Position numbers and translations under genes: made by a program. Positions 36,067 through 43,802 of a stretch of DNA of 64,000 nucleotides are shown here, piece after piece. Position 1 is the stretch's first letter. Every line of letters starts with the position of its first letter. The stretch is from Oscillospiraceae bacterium (GTDB lineage Bacteria; Bacillota; Clostridia; Oscillospirales; Ruminococcaceae). Under the pieces are notes generated by a model. The model was not told the DNA's origin. It was given only the letters and a program-made list of their open reading frames with translations, and searched no databases. Where the stretch lies: positions 434,001-498,000 of the forward strand of contig CP107208.1 of assembly GCA_025758045.1 (NCBI GenBank), in the 5' to 3' direction.

Positions 36067-36612
36067 AATCAGCTCATTGGATTTCTTAGTGGCCGCATAC
36101 AGCGATACCGGGTTATCCACCTTGTCATCCGTGCTATAAGGCACTTTTTTATTGCTACCATACACGGAAGAACTGGACGCATAGACCAAATGCTCTACCG
36201 GGGTATGTCCCTCATCGTAAGAATGGCGGCAGGCTTCCAGAATGTTATAGAAGCCAATCAAGTTTGCTTCCACATAGGCATCAGGGTTCGTAATGGAATA
36301 GCGGACACCCGCCTGCGCACCGAGGTTCACTACGATTTCCGGCTTATACTGCTCAAAGATAGATTCGATCACAGCCTTGTCTGCCAGATTGCCTTTTACG
36401 AAACTGAAATTTTCAAACTGTTCCAGTTCGTTCAAACGGGCTTCTTTCAGGCGCACATCATAGTAGTGGTTCATGTTATCCAGACCCACGACCTTCACAC
36501 CCTCCACTGTGGAGAGCAGCCGCCCTGCAAGGTTCGAGCCGATAAATCCAGCCACACCTGTGATGAAAACACTCTTGTTTTTCAGATCAATTTTGGTTTT
36601 ATTTTCCATCAT
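36066..36612 (-). pseudogene. UDP-glucuronate 4-epimerase-like gene, 5' part
   Basis: About 181 N-terminal residues: SVFITGVAGFIGSNLAGRLL (NAD site), GLDNMNHYYDVRLKEARL, YASSSSVYGSNKKVPYS and the catalytic Tyr-x3-Lys in LYAATKKSNEL. A GGGAGGA site precedes the ATG. The frame breaks at about 36,066-36,073, where VirB4 sequence starts. The matching 3' part is at 29,904-30,203. Confidence 0.85.
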
Positions 36613-36945
36613 AATTTTTCTTATCCTCCCTTGTTGAATCCCCTGCTTATTTCATTGCACGACAACAAGCCTGTATACAGATTGCAGCAACAATCTATAC
36701 GCAGGCTTGCCTTCGTACCTCCTTATTCTGTTTTCTGCTCTATCAGCTTTCGCTGTGGTGGGTTAAGTATAGAGCGCAACCAGAAGCCATTAACCCCTGA
36801 AAACACGCTAGCCCTAGCGCACCATGACAAGCAGAAACAAGTTGAGGTGAAAAGGTCAAGCCGCGCAAACCCGCATGAATTCAGGCTTTTTTCTGGTTGT
36901 CCATATGCGGTTGTCAAGCAAGGAACAAAAAAATTTGCAAAAAAA
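36613..36945. other. Non-coding stretch with a long hairpin
   Basis: No gene is seen. CAAGCCTG (36666-36673) pairs with CAGGCTTG (36702-36709), with further pairing AGATTG/CAATCT inside. It lies 54 bases upstream of the epimerase start and could be a leader attenuator of a former polysaccharide operon. The remainder to 36,945 looks like decayed sequence. Confidence 0.45.
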
Positions 36946-37001
36946 TAAGCCCTACAAGGGTTTCAGTCGGTTCCGAACCGATCTGAGCCTTGTAGGGCTT
37001 A
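36946..37001 (-). terminator. Repeated terminator element, copy C (after the brn operon)
   Basis: The stem from TAAGCCC (36946) to GGGCTTA (37001) is followed by a T run on the minus strand. It ends the operon of BrnT and its antitoxin. Confidence 0.8.
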
Positions 37002-37034
37002 CTTGCGCTCTATACGTTCTTTTCTTGATTGTGA

Positions 37035-37232
37035 TTATGCTCCATGGGCATCCATTCTGTTACGCGGCGGATTAACTCTTCTAAATTTAACCGCCCGCTC
37101 AGGTGTAGTTTCAGGGCAATCCGCATCAAACGTGATTGGCATTTTCTTTGCCGCTTCCAGTTCTGCGAGTTCTTCTTTTGTAAATGCAAGTTCCTGTTTC
37201 AGTTCCATAGACATTTCACTCGTTTTTACCAT
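37035..37232 (-). CDS. BrnA-like antitoxin of the BrnT system
   Basis: The 65-residue protein starts at an ATG preceded by AAGGGGG and overlaps the end of brnT by 17 bases. It has a charged helical part (ELKQELAFTKEELAELEAAK) and a basic C-terminus (ERAVKFRRVNPPRNRMD). Antitoxins of this position bind the toxin and the operator. The sequence is not a typical BrnA, so the name rests mainly on the gene order. Confidence 0.65.
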   Translation of the reverse strand: MVKTSEMSMELKQELAFTKEELAELEAAKKMPITFDADCPETTPERAVKFRRVNPPRNRMDAHGA

Positions 37233-37626
37233 AATAAAGCCCCCTTTCAAATTCGGTAGCCATTCGTGCCGAAATCAATCTTGTCACATCTGTTTTTGTA
37301 CCGCTTTCTTCAATTCTTACTCGTTCAGTATATACAACAAATAGTATTTCATTCACCTTTCCGATGAACTGATCTATATTGCCAATCAATGCACCCTCTG
37401 TTTTTTGAGAAATCCGTCCAGCAGAAGTATCGCCTATGGTGTTATATCGATCTTCGTCATAGCTATGATCCTCATCATAAAACTCGATTCGGTCATAGTC
37501 AAAGAAGATACGCGCTGCACTCTTAAATGAAATTCCGTGTTTTTTAATATTTATCTGATTTTTATTATCATCGTATTCAAAGGCCATTCCTCCCAGTGAG
37601 AAACTAACCATCCTGTTATCTTCCAT
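37216..37626 (-). CDS. brnT: BrnT family toxin
   Basis: The 136-residue protein has the BrnT (PF04365) pattern: FEYDDNKNQINIKKHGISF, DYDRIEFYDEDHSYDEDRY, LFVVYTERVR and RLISARMATEFERGLYYG. BrnT toxins are RelE-fold ribonucleases that inhibit translation. It is somewhat longer than most BrnT proteins (about 90-100) because of an insert before LFVVYTE. The toxin comes before the antitoxin, as in known brn operons. The ATG at 37626 is likely; a GTG 9 bases upstream is an alternative. Confidence 0.85.
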   Translation of the reverse strand: MEDNRMVSFSLGGMAFEYDDNKNQINIKKHGISFKSAARIFFDYDRIEFYDEDHSYDEDRYNTIGDTSAGRISQKTEGALIGNIDQFIGKVNEILFVVYTERVRIEESGTKTDVTRLISARMATEFERGLYYGKNE

Positions 37627-37675
37627 CGGCCTCACCGCCTCTCTCCGAGCTTCATAATCTCCCTATTATGTTTTC

Positions 37676-37704
37676 ATCTTACCATAAAACGCCTTGCATA
37701 TCAA
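37676..37704 (-). promoter_or_regulatory. Promoter of the brnT operon
   Basis: TTGATA (37699-37704) and TAAGAT (37676-37681), 17 bases apart, nearly the same as the Rpn promoter at 31,512. Confidence 0.7.
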
Positions 37705-37771
37705 GCTGGCAGATGTAAACTTTTCAACATAGATTTGTCCATATTGCTCTTTCTTGGCATCATGCCGTCCT

Positions 37772-38086
37772 TTAAATCGATGACTTTTTTCTGCTGGCAA
37801 TCCCTTTGCCTCTCATTGTCTTCACTTCTTCTTCAAGGTAATAGTCACCATGATAGAATTTAGAAACATCCATATCAAGAGCTTCAATTACCCGACAGGC
37901 CAAACCAAAAGAGGAAGTCAAAATATTTCTTTCCCCAGATTCCAGCCTTTGATATTGACGTAAAGTTATATTGGCTCGATCAGCAACCTCTTGTTGCGTC
38001 AGCCTTAATATTTGTCGTTTTTCCGATAAGACAGCCGCTGCCGTTGGAATTATCGTTTGAAAGCCATCTAAAATTCCGGCACTCAT
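37772..38086 (-). CDS. XRE family transcriptional regulator
   Basis: The 104-residue protein has an XRE domain (RLTQQEVADRANITLRQYQR and GERNILTSSF) and a basic tail. The ATG at 38086 follows AGGGAG. Its promoter lies inside a long palindrome, so it very likely represses itself. No partner protein follows directly; a short stretch after its stop (37,741-37,771) resembles part of the 38,147 gene. Confidence 0.85.
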   Translation of the reverse strand: MSAGILDGFQTIIPTAAAVLSEKRQILRLTQQEVADRANITLRQYQRLESGERNILTSSFGLACRVIEALDMDVSKFYHGDYYLEEEVKTMRGKGIASRKKSSI

Positions 38087-38102
38087 AGTATTAGCTCCCT
38101 TC

Positions 38103-38150
38103 ATCACGTCCATTTGGACGTATTATACGACCAAATGGACGTGATGTCAA
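38103..38150 (-). promoter_or_regulatory. Promoter embedded in a 43-bp palindromic operator
   Basis: ATCACGTCCATTTGG (38103-38117) and its exact inverted copy (38131-38145) flank a near-palindromic spacer that contains the -10 TATAAT (38122-38127). The -35 TTGACA is at 38145-38150, 17 bases away. A regulator bound to the palindrome would cover the whole promoter. Confidence 0.85.
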
Positions 38151-38518
38151 GTTGTACACTTTTGAGGCGAGAGGGCACTTTGTTCATCTTTTTCAAGCGA
38201 AATGATAACTGCATTTTTCTCGGCATCATACCGTCCTTTAAACTGATGGTCTTTTCCTGCCGCCAGACCATTTGCTTCCAGCAACACCTGAATGAACTGT
38301 ATTCCGTTAATCATCATCCGACACTGCCCATCGGTCAGTAGCCTGCCCGGGACCTTAAAGGACATGGGATGCTCCGCAGCACACGGCGTGATTGCAATAG
38401 CCTTCCGATCTTTCCTCTGCAAAACGCAGATATAGGCTGGACTTCCAAGAACACGAATAACATCTTTTCCCACATTCATTCTCCGACTTTCAGCCGGAAT
38501 TGTCACCAGCAAATTCAT
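38147..38518 (-). pseudogene. Protein related to the recombinase accessory domain, probable fragment
   Basis: The frame of about 123 residues contains VIRVLGSPAYICVLQRKDRK followed by AIAITPC, which lines up with the repeated domain in the genes at 39,782, 40,216 and the recombinase at 40,914 (pattern: hydrophobic strand, basic turn, A/V-I/V-x-x-C). No good ribosome site is seen and its start region merges with the glycosyltransferase fragment. It ends over the -35 box of the XRE promoter. Confidence 0.5.
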
Positions 38519-38826
38519 AATTCGTCCCGACTTCATGCCTTTCCTTAAAATAGTTCTGCACTCCTTTGCTCAGAACAATGACCTCGTCCGCATATTTCGC
38601 AGCATTTTTTTCGCCTTGGTGGATAAACTTAGAACCAAGTCCTGATTGCCATTTCTCGCGCTGCCAATCAATGCCATGGACGGTAACAACAACTCTTTTC
38701 CCAAACATCTTCGGCAGCCATGCAAAGAACGCCGGTCCTTCGGCGTGGATGTGCACCACATCGTATCTTCCAAATGCACTACAAAGTGCTGCGAAAAAGG
38801 AAGAGCTTACCGCTGCAAGTCCCCCT
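38519..38826 (-). pseudogene. Glycosyltransferase (GT4-like) fragment, copy 2
   Basis: About 100 residues of a surface-polysaccharide glycosyltransferase: GGLAAVSSSFFAALCSAFGR, HIHAEGPAFFAWLPKMFGKR, HGIDWQREKWQSGLGSKF and YADEVIVLSKGVQNYFKE. Both ends are missing; it joins the repeated terminator at 38,827 and the accessory-domain frame near 38,520. It starts at exactly the same residue as copy 1 at 30,205. Confidence 0.75.
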
Positions 38827-38928
38827 GATGTCAAGATAGGGACAAAAAATTTCTCAAAAAAAGCAAAAAAAATAAGCCCCACAAGGCTTTTCTGACAATT
38901 CTTTGAATCATCAGAGCCTTGTAGGGCT
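38827..38928 (-). terminator. Repeated terminator element, copy D
   Basis: The stem from TAAGCCC (38873) to AGGGCT (38928) is related to copies A-C but has a different loop. A T run and TTGACATC follow on the minus strand (to 38827). It ends the nuclease-like gene remnant. Confidence 0.8.
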
Positions 38929-38954
38929 ATCCGTTATCTTATGCTATTTTGTTT

Positions 38955-39745
38955 TCACACTGCCTGTAATGGGGTGTTCTCCATTGTTTCCTTAAACTGC
39001 TCAACTGTCATTTTCGCTTTTGCCGCAGCACGCTCCAGCGGTAAATCACCCTCGAACAAGCTGAACCAGCATCCGAATCTCGCCAATTCCGATGCCTTCG
39101 ATTCTGCCTTCCTGACGGCCTTCTTCACGACCTTCGGCTCTTACGCCTTGACTAAGATTGCACACTTCAAGCACCTCTCTTTCCAGTTCTTCGCCCATTG
39201 CAACGCCAAACTCTTCTTCCAGAATCTTCTTTTTCTCAGAACCTGATCTTGTGGAAGATAACAGCACTTCCATAAATTTCAGGATTCCCTTATGATTCTC
39301 TGTCCCTGGCTTGCCTAAACAAATCATTACGACACTCATCAAATCATAGTTTTCGGTTTCTTCCTGCGCTTCTCCAATTAACTGTTCGGGTTTGATGGAG
39401 TACCGGGTAAGCGTGTTCTCAAAACCATCTGACGGCTGAGTACAAATCCAGATGGAGTAGACCTTGCGAATCTTCCCATATTCAGATTTTGTAAAAATCG
39501 GGCCGTGCTGTACAGAAATCATTCTGCTACAATAATAGATTGCCCGTTTCGTCAATGGGTATCCCGGCTTGAATTTTGTCTGTGCTTCCACATTGATAAT
39601 CAGACGAATGACTTCTTCCTGTTCTGTGCTGTCCGCAGATTTCGGTGCGATTGCGTCAAAGCGAACATCGTAAAACAATGTTCCCTCGGTCAGCGTAGAA
39701 TGGAGTTGTCCATATTATTGCATTCTTCGCCACTGTTATATCATA
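38955..39745 (-). pseudogene. PD-(D/E)XK nuclease/transposase-like gene, copy 2, frameshifted and N-truncated
   Basis: The core matches copy 1 at 24 kb. After GRIEGIGIGEIRMLVQLVRG the frame stops, but a two-base correction at about 39,050 would restore the tail DLPLERAAAKAKMTVEQF and ENTPLQAV, the same tail as in the Rpn protein at 30,494. No start codon is present; a stop precedes the first readable residue. It is a dead gene. Confidence 0.8.
39086..39745 (-). repeat. 660-bp direct repeat, copy 2
   Basis: Same as 24125-24784 with six substitutions seen and no gaps. Confidence 0.9.
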
Positions 39746-39781
39746 GGCAACTAATTATTTCAGAACCAACTAATGTGAGAT

Positions 39782-40165
39782 TCACATTTCAGTTAGTACT
39801 CTCCCGTTTTCTATCTGCATTGCATCCATTATCTTAAACGAAACAAGTCGCTGCTGTGGGAAAGCTCTTCCGAGCAGCCGATAGGACATTTTCTTGTCCC
39901 ACCCAGAATCCCCGTAAATCATGCGAACCAATGCCATACACTTGATTTCGCCGCTATTGGATTCATCCAGTTTTCCCACACGATGCGCTCCTGCTTCTTC
40001 TGCTCCACACGCCTGTACAGCTATCTGTTTCATTTTGCGATTATACAGAAACCGATAGTGTGACGGCCATTCTAACGCTTCCAGCGTTTTTCTGAAGACC
40101 GTGATTCGTCCCTCTTCCTCGCAGAAACTCATACCAAGTCCTGCCTGTTGTTCTGTTTTCTGCAT
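39782..40165 (-). CDS. Small protein with the recombinase accessory domain, last gene of the recombinase operon
   Basis: The 127-residue protein starts at an ATG behind GGGAGGTGA. It contains ITVFRKTLEALEWPSHYRFL, YNRKMKQIAVQAC and a second part with MALVRMIYGDSGWDKKMSYR. The same order (strand, basic turn, I/V-A-V/I-x-x-C, then a helix with GW..K..YR.LG) is found in the gene before it and in the recombinase C-terminus. I do not know the family. The stop is followed by an AATGTGA/TCACATT hairpin. Confidence 0.65.
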   Translation of the reverse strand: MQKTEQQAGLGMSFCEEEGRITVFRKTLEALEWPSHYRFLYNRKMKQIAVQACGAEEAGAHRVGKLDESNSGEIKCMALVRMIYGDSGWDKKMSYRLLGRAFPQQRLVSFKIMDAMQIENGRVLTEM

Positions 40166-40215
40166 ACGCTCACCTCCCGCAAATAGGCAGACCATCCCCT
40201 TGTACACCCTATCAA

Positions 40216-40917
40216 TTAGTCCTTTCCAGCTTCAGGTGCAATCTTTCCAGTCAGAATCCCCATTGACACATACCCATCCATTTGCTTGACTTCAGACTCT
40301 TTCCGGTGTTCTTCCACAGGCACACCAAAAGTTCCCACAATATCATCCGGGTAAAATCCCTTTCTGCTGTTCACAGGTTTTGTTGCCGCAGCATTATCCT
40401 GCGAATCGACTGCGTTCTTTTTTCTCTGCCCTTCATGAAAAATTTCTGGCACAAGCAGATCAAAAACATACAGAGTTTCACCTTCAAAGGTGATCCTGTA
40501 CCCCAGCATTTTATATCGGCACTCGCTGTCCCATCCCATTTTCTGATAAACTAAAGTCGCAAATGGCTTGCAGGACATCTTCCGGCTTTTGCGCTTATCC
40601 GGTTTTGCCACGCACCAACGCAGAGCGTCCTTGTCATTTTCATCACACCCACGAACAACGATACGCTTCAAATCATTGTTGAACATGACATGAACGTAGA
40701 CCACATCCTCCAGCCCTGTGATACAGGCTGTATTGAATGTGATACTATCTTTACGAATCACGATTGCCGGGTCACGCAGATGGGCAAACAATTCCTTTCG
40801 CACGACCTGGTAGCCATCATACGAAAAGGCATTTTCCAGTTCTTCCGCCCGTGCGTCTCTATCATCCTGCACAATCTGCTTCTCTGGCGGCATGATTGTT
40901 GTGTTTTCTTCATTCAT
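40216..40917 (-). CDS. Protein with the recombinase accessory domain, second gene after the recombinase
   Basis: The 233-residue protein begins on an ATGA overlap with the recombinase stop. Its middle (AIVIRKDSITFNTACITGLE, VVYVHVMFNNDLKRIVVRGC, DALRW, then YQKMGWDSECRYKMLGYRI) is clearly similar to the C-terminal part of the recombinase (ISNGRLRFNTACLKKFENVE...AIRPC...IRW). The end has DIVGTFGVPVEEH, parallel to the recombinase EWVGTFGQPI. It is therefore a free-standing version of that domain and probably works with the recombinase. Confidence 0.75.
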   Translation of the reverse strand: MNEENTTIMPPEKQIVQDDRDARAEELENAFSYDGYQVVRKELFAHLRDPAIVIRKDSITFNTACITGLEDVVYVHVMFNNDLKRIVVRGCDENDKDALRWCVAKPDKRKSRKMSCKPFATLVYQKMGWDSECRYKMLGYRITFEGETLYVFDLLVPEIFHEGQRKKNAVDSQDNAAATKPVNSRKGFYPDDIVGTFGVPVEEHRKESEVKQMDGYVSMGILTGKIAPEAGKD

Positions 40918-42752
40918 CTATAATCAGTCCATCCTTCCATTATCTTCTCCGCTTCATGGAGCAACTCATTTAGACTTTCTGCCGTAAATATGTTCATTTT
41001 CTCTATCTCCGACGCAGGACGAAATACATCCCAGTTTCCGGCATAATGCTCCTGCCGTAAGATACCCACCTGTGCTATACTTGTAATCGGCTGTCCAAAT
41101 GTTCCAACCCACTCTGGTGGAAAAATGTAAATCTTCTTTTTGACCGTTTCGCCCTCATCTTCTTCGGTGTTTTCCTTTGGAGGCAGAAGGATTTCTTCCA
41201 CCTTAATCATTTCAGGCTCATCAAATGCGAACAACATCATTTTGTTATCGCCCTGCTCCAGAAACTGACCACGGAACCGATAACGCAAATCCTCATTCCA
41301 TTCCATAATGTCAAATAAAGTCTTTGCAAGTCCACGACAGCCCAAAGTGCTTGCACACCAACGTCCCTCTTTCAGTCTGCCCCAACGGATCGCGTTTGGA
41401 TTATTCTTGTCACAGGGACGAATGGCAATGCAGCGTTCAACAGAATTTAGCAGCAGCTCCACATATTCAACATTTTCAAACTTTTTCAAGCAAGCGGTGT
41501 TAAAGCGCAATCGTCCATTAGAAATCGTCATAGCCGGATTCTGCATAGTAGAAAAATACTGTGCCCTGACTACTTCATAGCCCGTCAGATCAATACGCTT
41601 TTTCACATCCGCAGTAACAGTGACATCCGGTTCTTTCATCACGCTTTCAGAGGCTTCCCTGTATGCTTCTGTCGAAAAGCCTGTCCAATCCTTATCAAAA
41701 GGCACATATCCTCGCAAAATCCCATCTTCAACCACGCTTAGCACGGGCAAGGGTCTGTTTTTCTTTGAATAATTGCGGGATGCCCGCAGATGATTAGCTG
41801 CATTAAAAACTTCTCTGGAAACAATGGCTTCATGGTGATTCTTCTGCCTGTACTGTGTTCGGTCATTGTTGTTTTTCTTTGATTTATGCGTCAAAAAGTT
41901 CGGTGTAAAGGTCTTTCTTGCCAGTACATCACCACAATGGCGCTCATTTGCCAGAACACCTGCAAGTGTGCCGGGATTCCACTCCACACGTCCCAATTTC
42001 GTCTTACGGCTATACTCCATCAAAAGGGTTGCAATCTCCGTAAGCGAATATCCATTCAGGTACAGGTAGTAAATCACCTTTACAGTCTGTGCTTCCTCCG
42101 GGTTAATTACAAGGTTGCCTTCCTCGTCTTTATCGTATCCAAGCAATGCAGGGGTCAGGAACAGGCCACGGCTGAACCGCCGATCTATCGACCAGTTCAT
42201 AATGATAGATTTGGAATGCGATTCTTCCTCTGCCACAGATGCCAGAATCGTCAGAATCATGCGTCCATTGCTGTCCAGCGTATAGATATTATCTGCTTCA
42301 AATTTCACACCCACAGGCGGATTTAGATTTTTCAGAAATTCAATCACAGAAAGGCAGTCAACGATATTTCGAGCAAAACGGGCAATGGATTTTGTAAGAA
42401 CGAGGTCAATCTTGCCTGCCTTGCAGTCCTCAATCAACTGCTGCATCCCTTTTCGGTGTTCCAGAGATGTGCCGCTGATGCCTTCATCCGCATAGATTCC
42501 AACAAATACCCATCCCGGCTGTGCCTGAATATAATCCGTATAATAGTTTTTCTGAAGTTCATACGAAGAAGTCTGTTCATCATTATCAGTGGAAACACGG
42601 ATATATGCTGCCACACGCCGAATCACAGAACTTGTTTCCAAATCCTCTATGATTTTGGCGGGAATGACCTCCAATTCCGATATATCTACACCCTTATAGC
42701 GGTCTCTGATTTTTTGCTTACGGTCTACTGCTTCTACTTCACCGATAATCAT
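40914..42752 (-). CDS. Large serine recombinase with an extra C-terminal domain
   Basis: The 612-residue protein has a resolvase domain (AAYIRVSTDNDEQTSSYELQ with the nucleophile serine; TKSIARFARNIVDC) and a recombinase domain with PALLGYDKDEEGN and NPGTLAGVLANERHCGDVL. A clear zinc ribbon is missing. Instead the last 200 residues hold the domain also present in the two following genes, ending with EWVGTFGQPITSIAQVGIL. The ATG at 42752 has an AGGAAAAG site and follows the ATPase stop by 10 bases. It probably excises or integrates this element. Confidence 0.85.
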   Translation of the reverse strand: MIIGEVEAVDRKQKIRDRYKGVDISELEVIPAKIIEDLETSSVIRRVAAYIRVSTDNDEQTSSYELQKNYYTDYIQAQPGWVFVGIYADEGISGTSLEHRKGMQQLIEDCKAGKIDLVLTKSIARFARNIVDCLSVIEFLKNLNPPVGVKFEADNIYTLDSNGRMILTILASVAEEESHSKSIIMNWSIDRRFSRGLFLTPALLGYDKDEEGNLVINPEEAQTVKVIYYLYLNGYSLTEIATLLMEYSRKTKLGRVEWNPGTLAGVLANERHCGDVLARKTFTPNFLTHKSKKNNNDRTQYRQKNHHEAIVSREVFNAANHLRASRNYSKKNRPLPVLSVVEDGILRGYVPFDKDWTGFSTEAYREASESVMKEPDVTVTADVKKRIDLTGYEVVRAQYFSTMQNPAMTISNGRLRFNTACLKKFENVEYVELLLNSVERCIAIRPCDKNNPNAIRWGRLKEGRWCASTLGCRGLAKTLFDIMEWNEDLRYRFRGQFLEQGDNKMMLFAFDEPEMIKVEEILLPPKENTEEDEGETVKKKIYIFPPEWVGTFGQPITSIAQVGILRQEHYAGNWDVFRPASEIEKMNIFTAESLNELLHEAEKIMEGWTDYR

Positions 42753-42762
42753 GTACTTTTCC

Positions 42763-43737
42763 TCATTCTCCCGTATTGATACTCCAATACCACTGTCGCA
42801 TCTTCCGATAACTTCGGATACCGAGTTCTTTCTTCGTATTTTCTGCGGTTCTGCGGCTGATTCCTTCATCTTTCATCCGCATATAGATTTCTCTTGCTCT
42901 CATATCGCCATCAGAAAGCAACTTTTTTATCAGATATGCTGCCTTTTCTGTTTTTGACTCAAATTCCGGCACTTCCGGTTGTTCCGATGAAACGAATGTG
43001 CTCTTGCACTCCAACCATTGGAAACCCATCTCTGCTGTTATAGAAAACCGAATTTCTCCATCAGACGGAGCCAAACTGTTTTTTATCTGCCGGACAATAC
43101 GAATATCTGTATCTTCCTGGTCACGCTCCACCTGCAAAACACTTCGCGCAGCAGCAACCACATCTATGCTGCCAAGACTTCGGTACAAACCTTTCGTTCC
43201 CTCTTTCTTATTGAGATGACCAATCAGCACAATGGCACAATCATATACTGAAGCCCACATTCCGAGACGCTGCATCAGTTTTCTGGCTCTCCCTGCAATC
43301 TGGAGGTCAGAATCACTTCCTAAATACGCCTGAATCGGGTCTATAACTACAAGCCGTGGGCGAAATTCAATGATTGCCTGACGGATACGCTCATCATCCA
43401 ACGTTAGGCCACTGTATGTTTCTTCATTGATAAAAGCTACTTTTCTACAATCTGCGCCGCATCTTTCCAGTCTGGGTTTAATGGTATCTGATACTCCATC
43501 TTCCGAACACTGGTAGATAATCCTTTGCGGCATCCCAACAGGCTTTCCATCCGGTGTTTTCCCACCCTTAGAAAGTTCCGCAATCAGATTCATCATCATG
43601 GTTGACTTTCCATCGCCGGGATCGCCTTGTAGCAATGTTAGCTTTCCCACTGCAATGAATGGATACCACAACCAGTGAACAGAAGTTGCCTGCACATCAC
43701 TATATAATGTAAGAATTTTTTCTACCTTGTCCACCAT
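42763..43737 (-). CDS. RepA-like AAA ATPase
   Basis: The 324-residue protein has Walker A GDPGDGKSTMM, Walker B PRLVVIDPIQ and the AAA_25/RepA helicase layout, followed by a winged-helix-like C-terminus (RRTAENTKKELGIRS). Such proteins are hexameric replicative helicases of plasmids and integrative elements. It is the first gene of the recombinase operon. Inverted repeats GCTACC...GGTAGC lie just upstream and may be its origin or operator. Confidence 0.82.
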   Translation of the reverse strand: MVDKVEKILTLYSDVQATSVHWLWYPFIAVGKLTLLQGDPGDGKSTMMMNLIAELSKGGKTPDGKPVGMPQRIIYQCSEDGVSDTIKPRLERCGADCRKVAFINEETYSGLTLDDERIRQAIIEFRPRLVVIDPIQAYLGSDSDLQIAGRARKLMQRLGMWASVYDCAIVLIGHLNKKEGTKGLYRSLGSIDVVAAARSVLQVERDQEDTDIRIVRQIKNSLAPSDGEIRFSITAEMGFQWLECKSTFVSSEQPEVPEFESKTEKAAYLIKKLLSDGDMRAREIYMRMKDEGISRRTAENTKKELGIRSYRKMRQWYWSINTGE

Positions 43738-43774
43738 TGTCTTTCCTTTCTATTTGCAGCCTTTTACTACCTCT

Positions 43775-43780
43775 ATTATA
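43775..43780 (-). promoter_or_regulatory. -10 box of the ATPase-recombinase operon
   Basis: TATAAT on the minus strand, 38 bases before the ATPase start. The -35 position is poor and close to a GGTAGC repeat, which suggests regulated transcription. Confidence 0.5.
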
Positions 43781-43802
43781 AAGCATTCGTTGCGTTTTGA
43801 CT

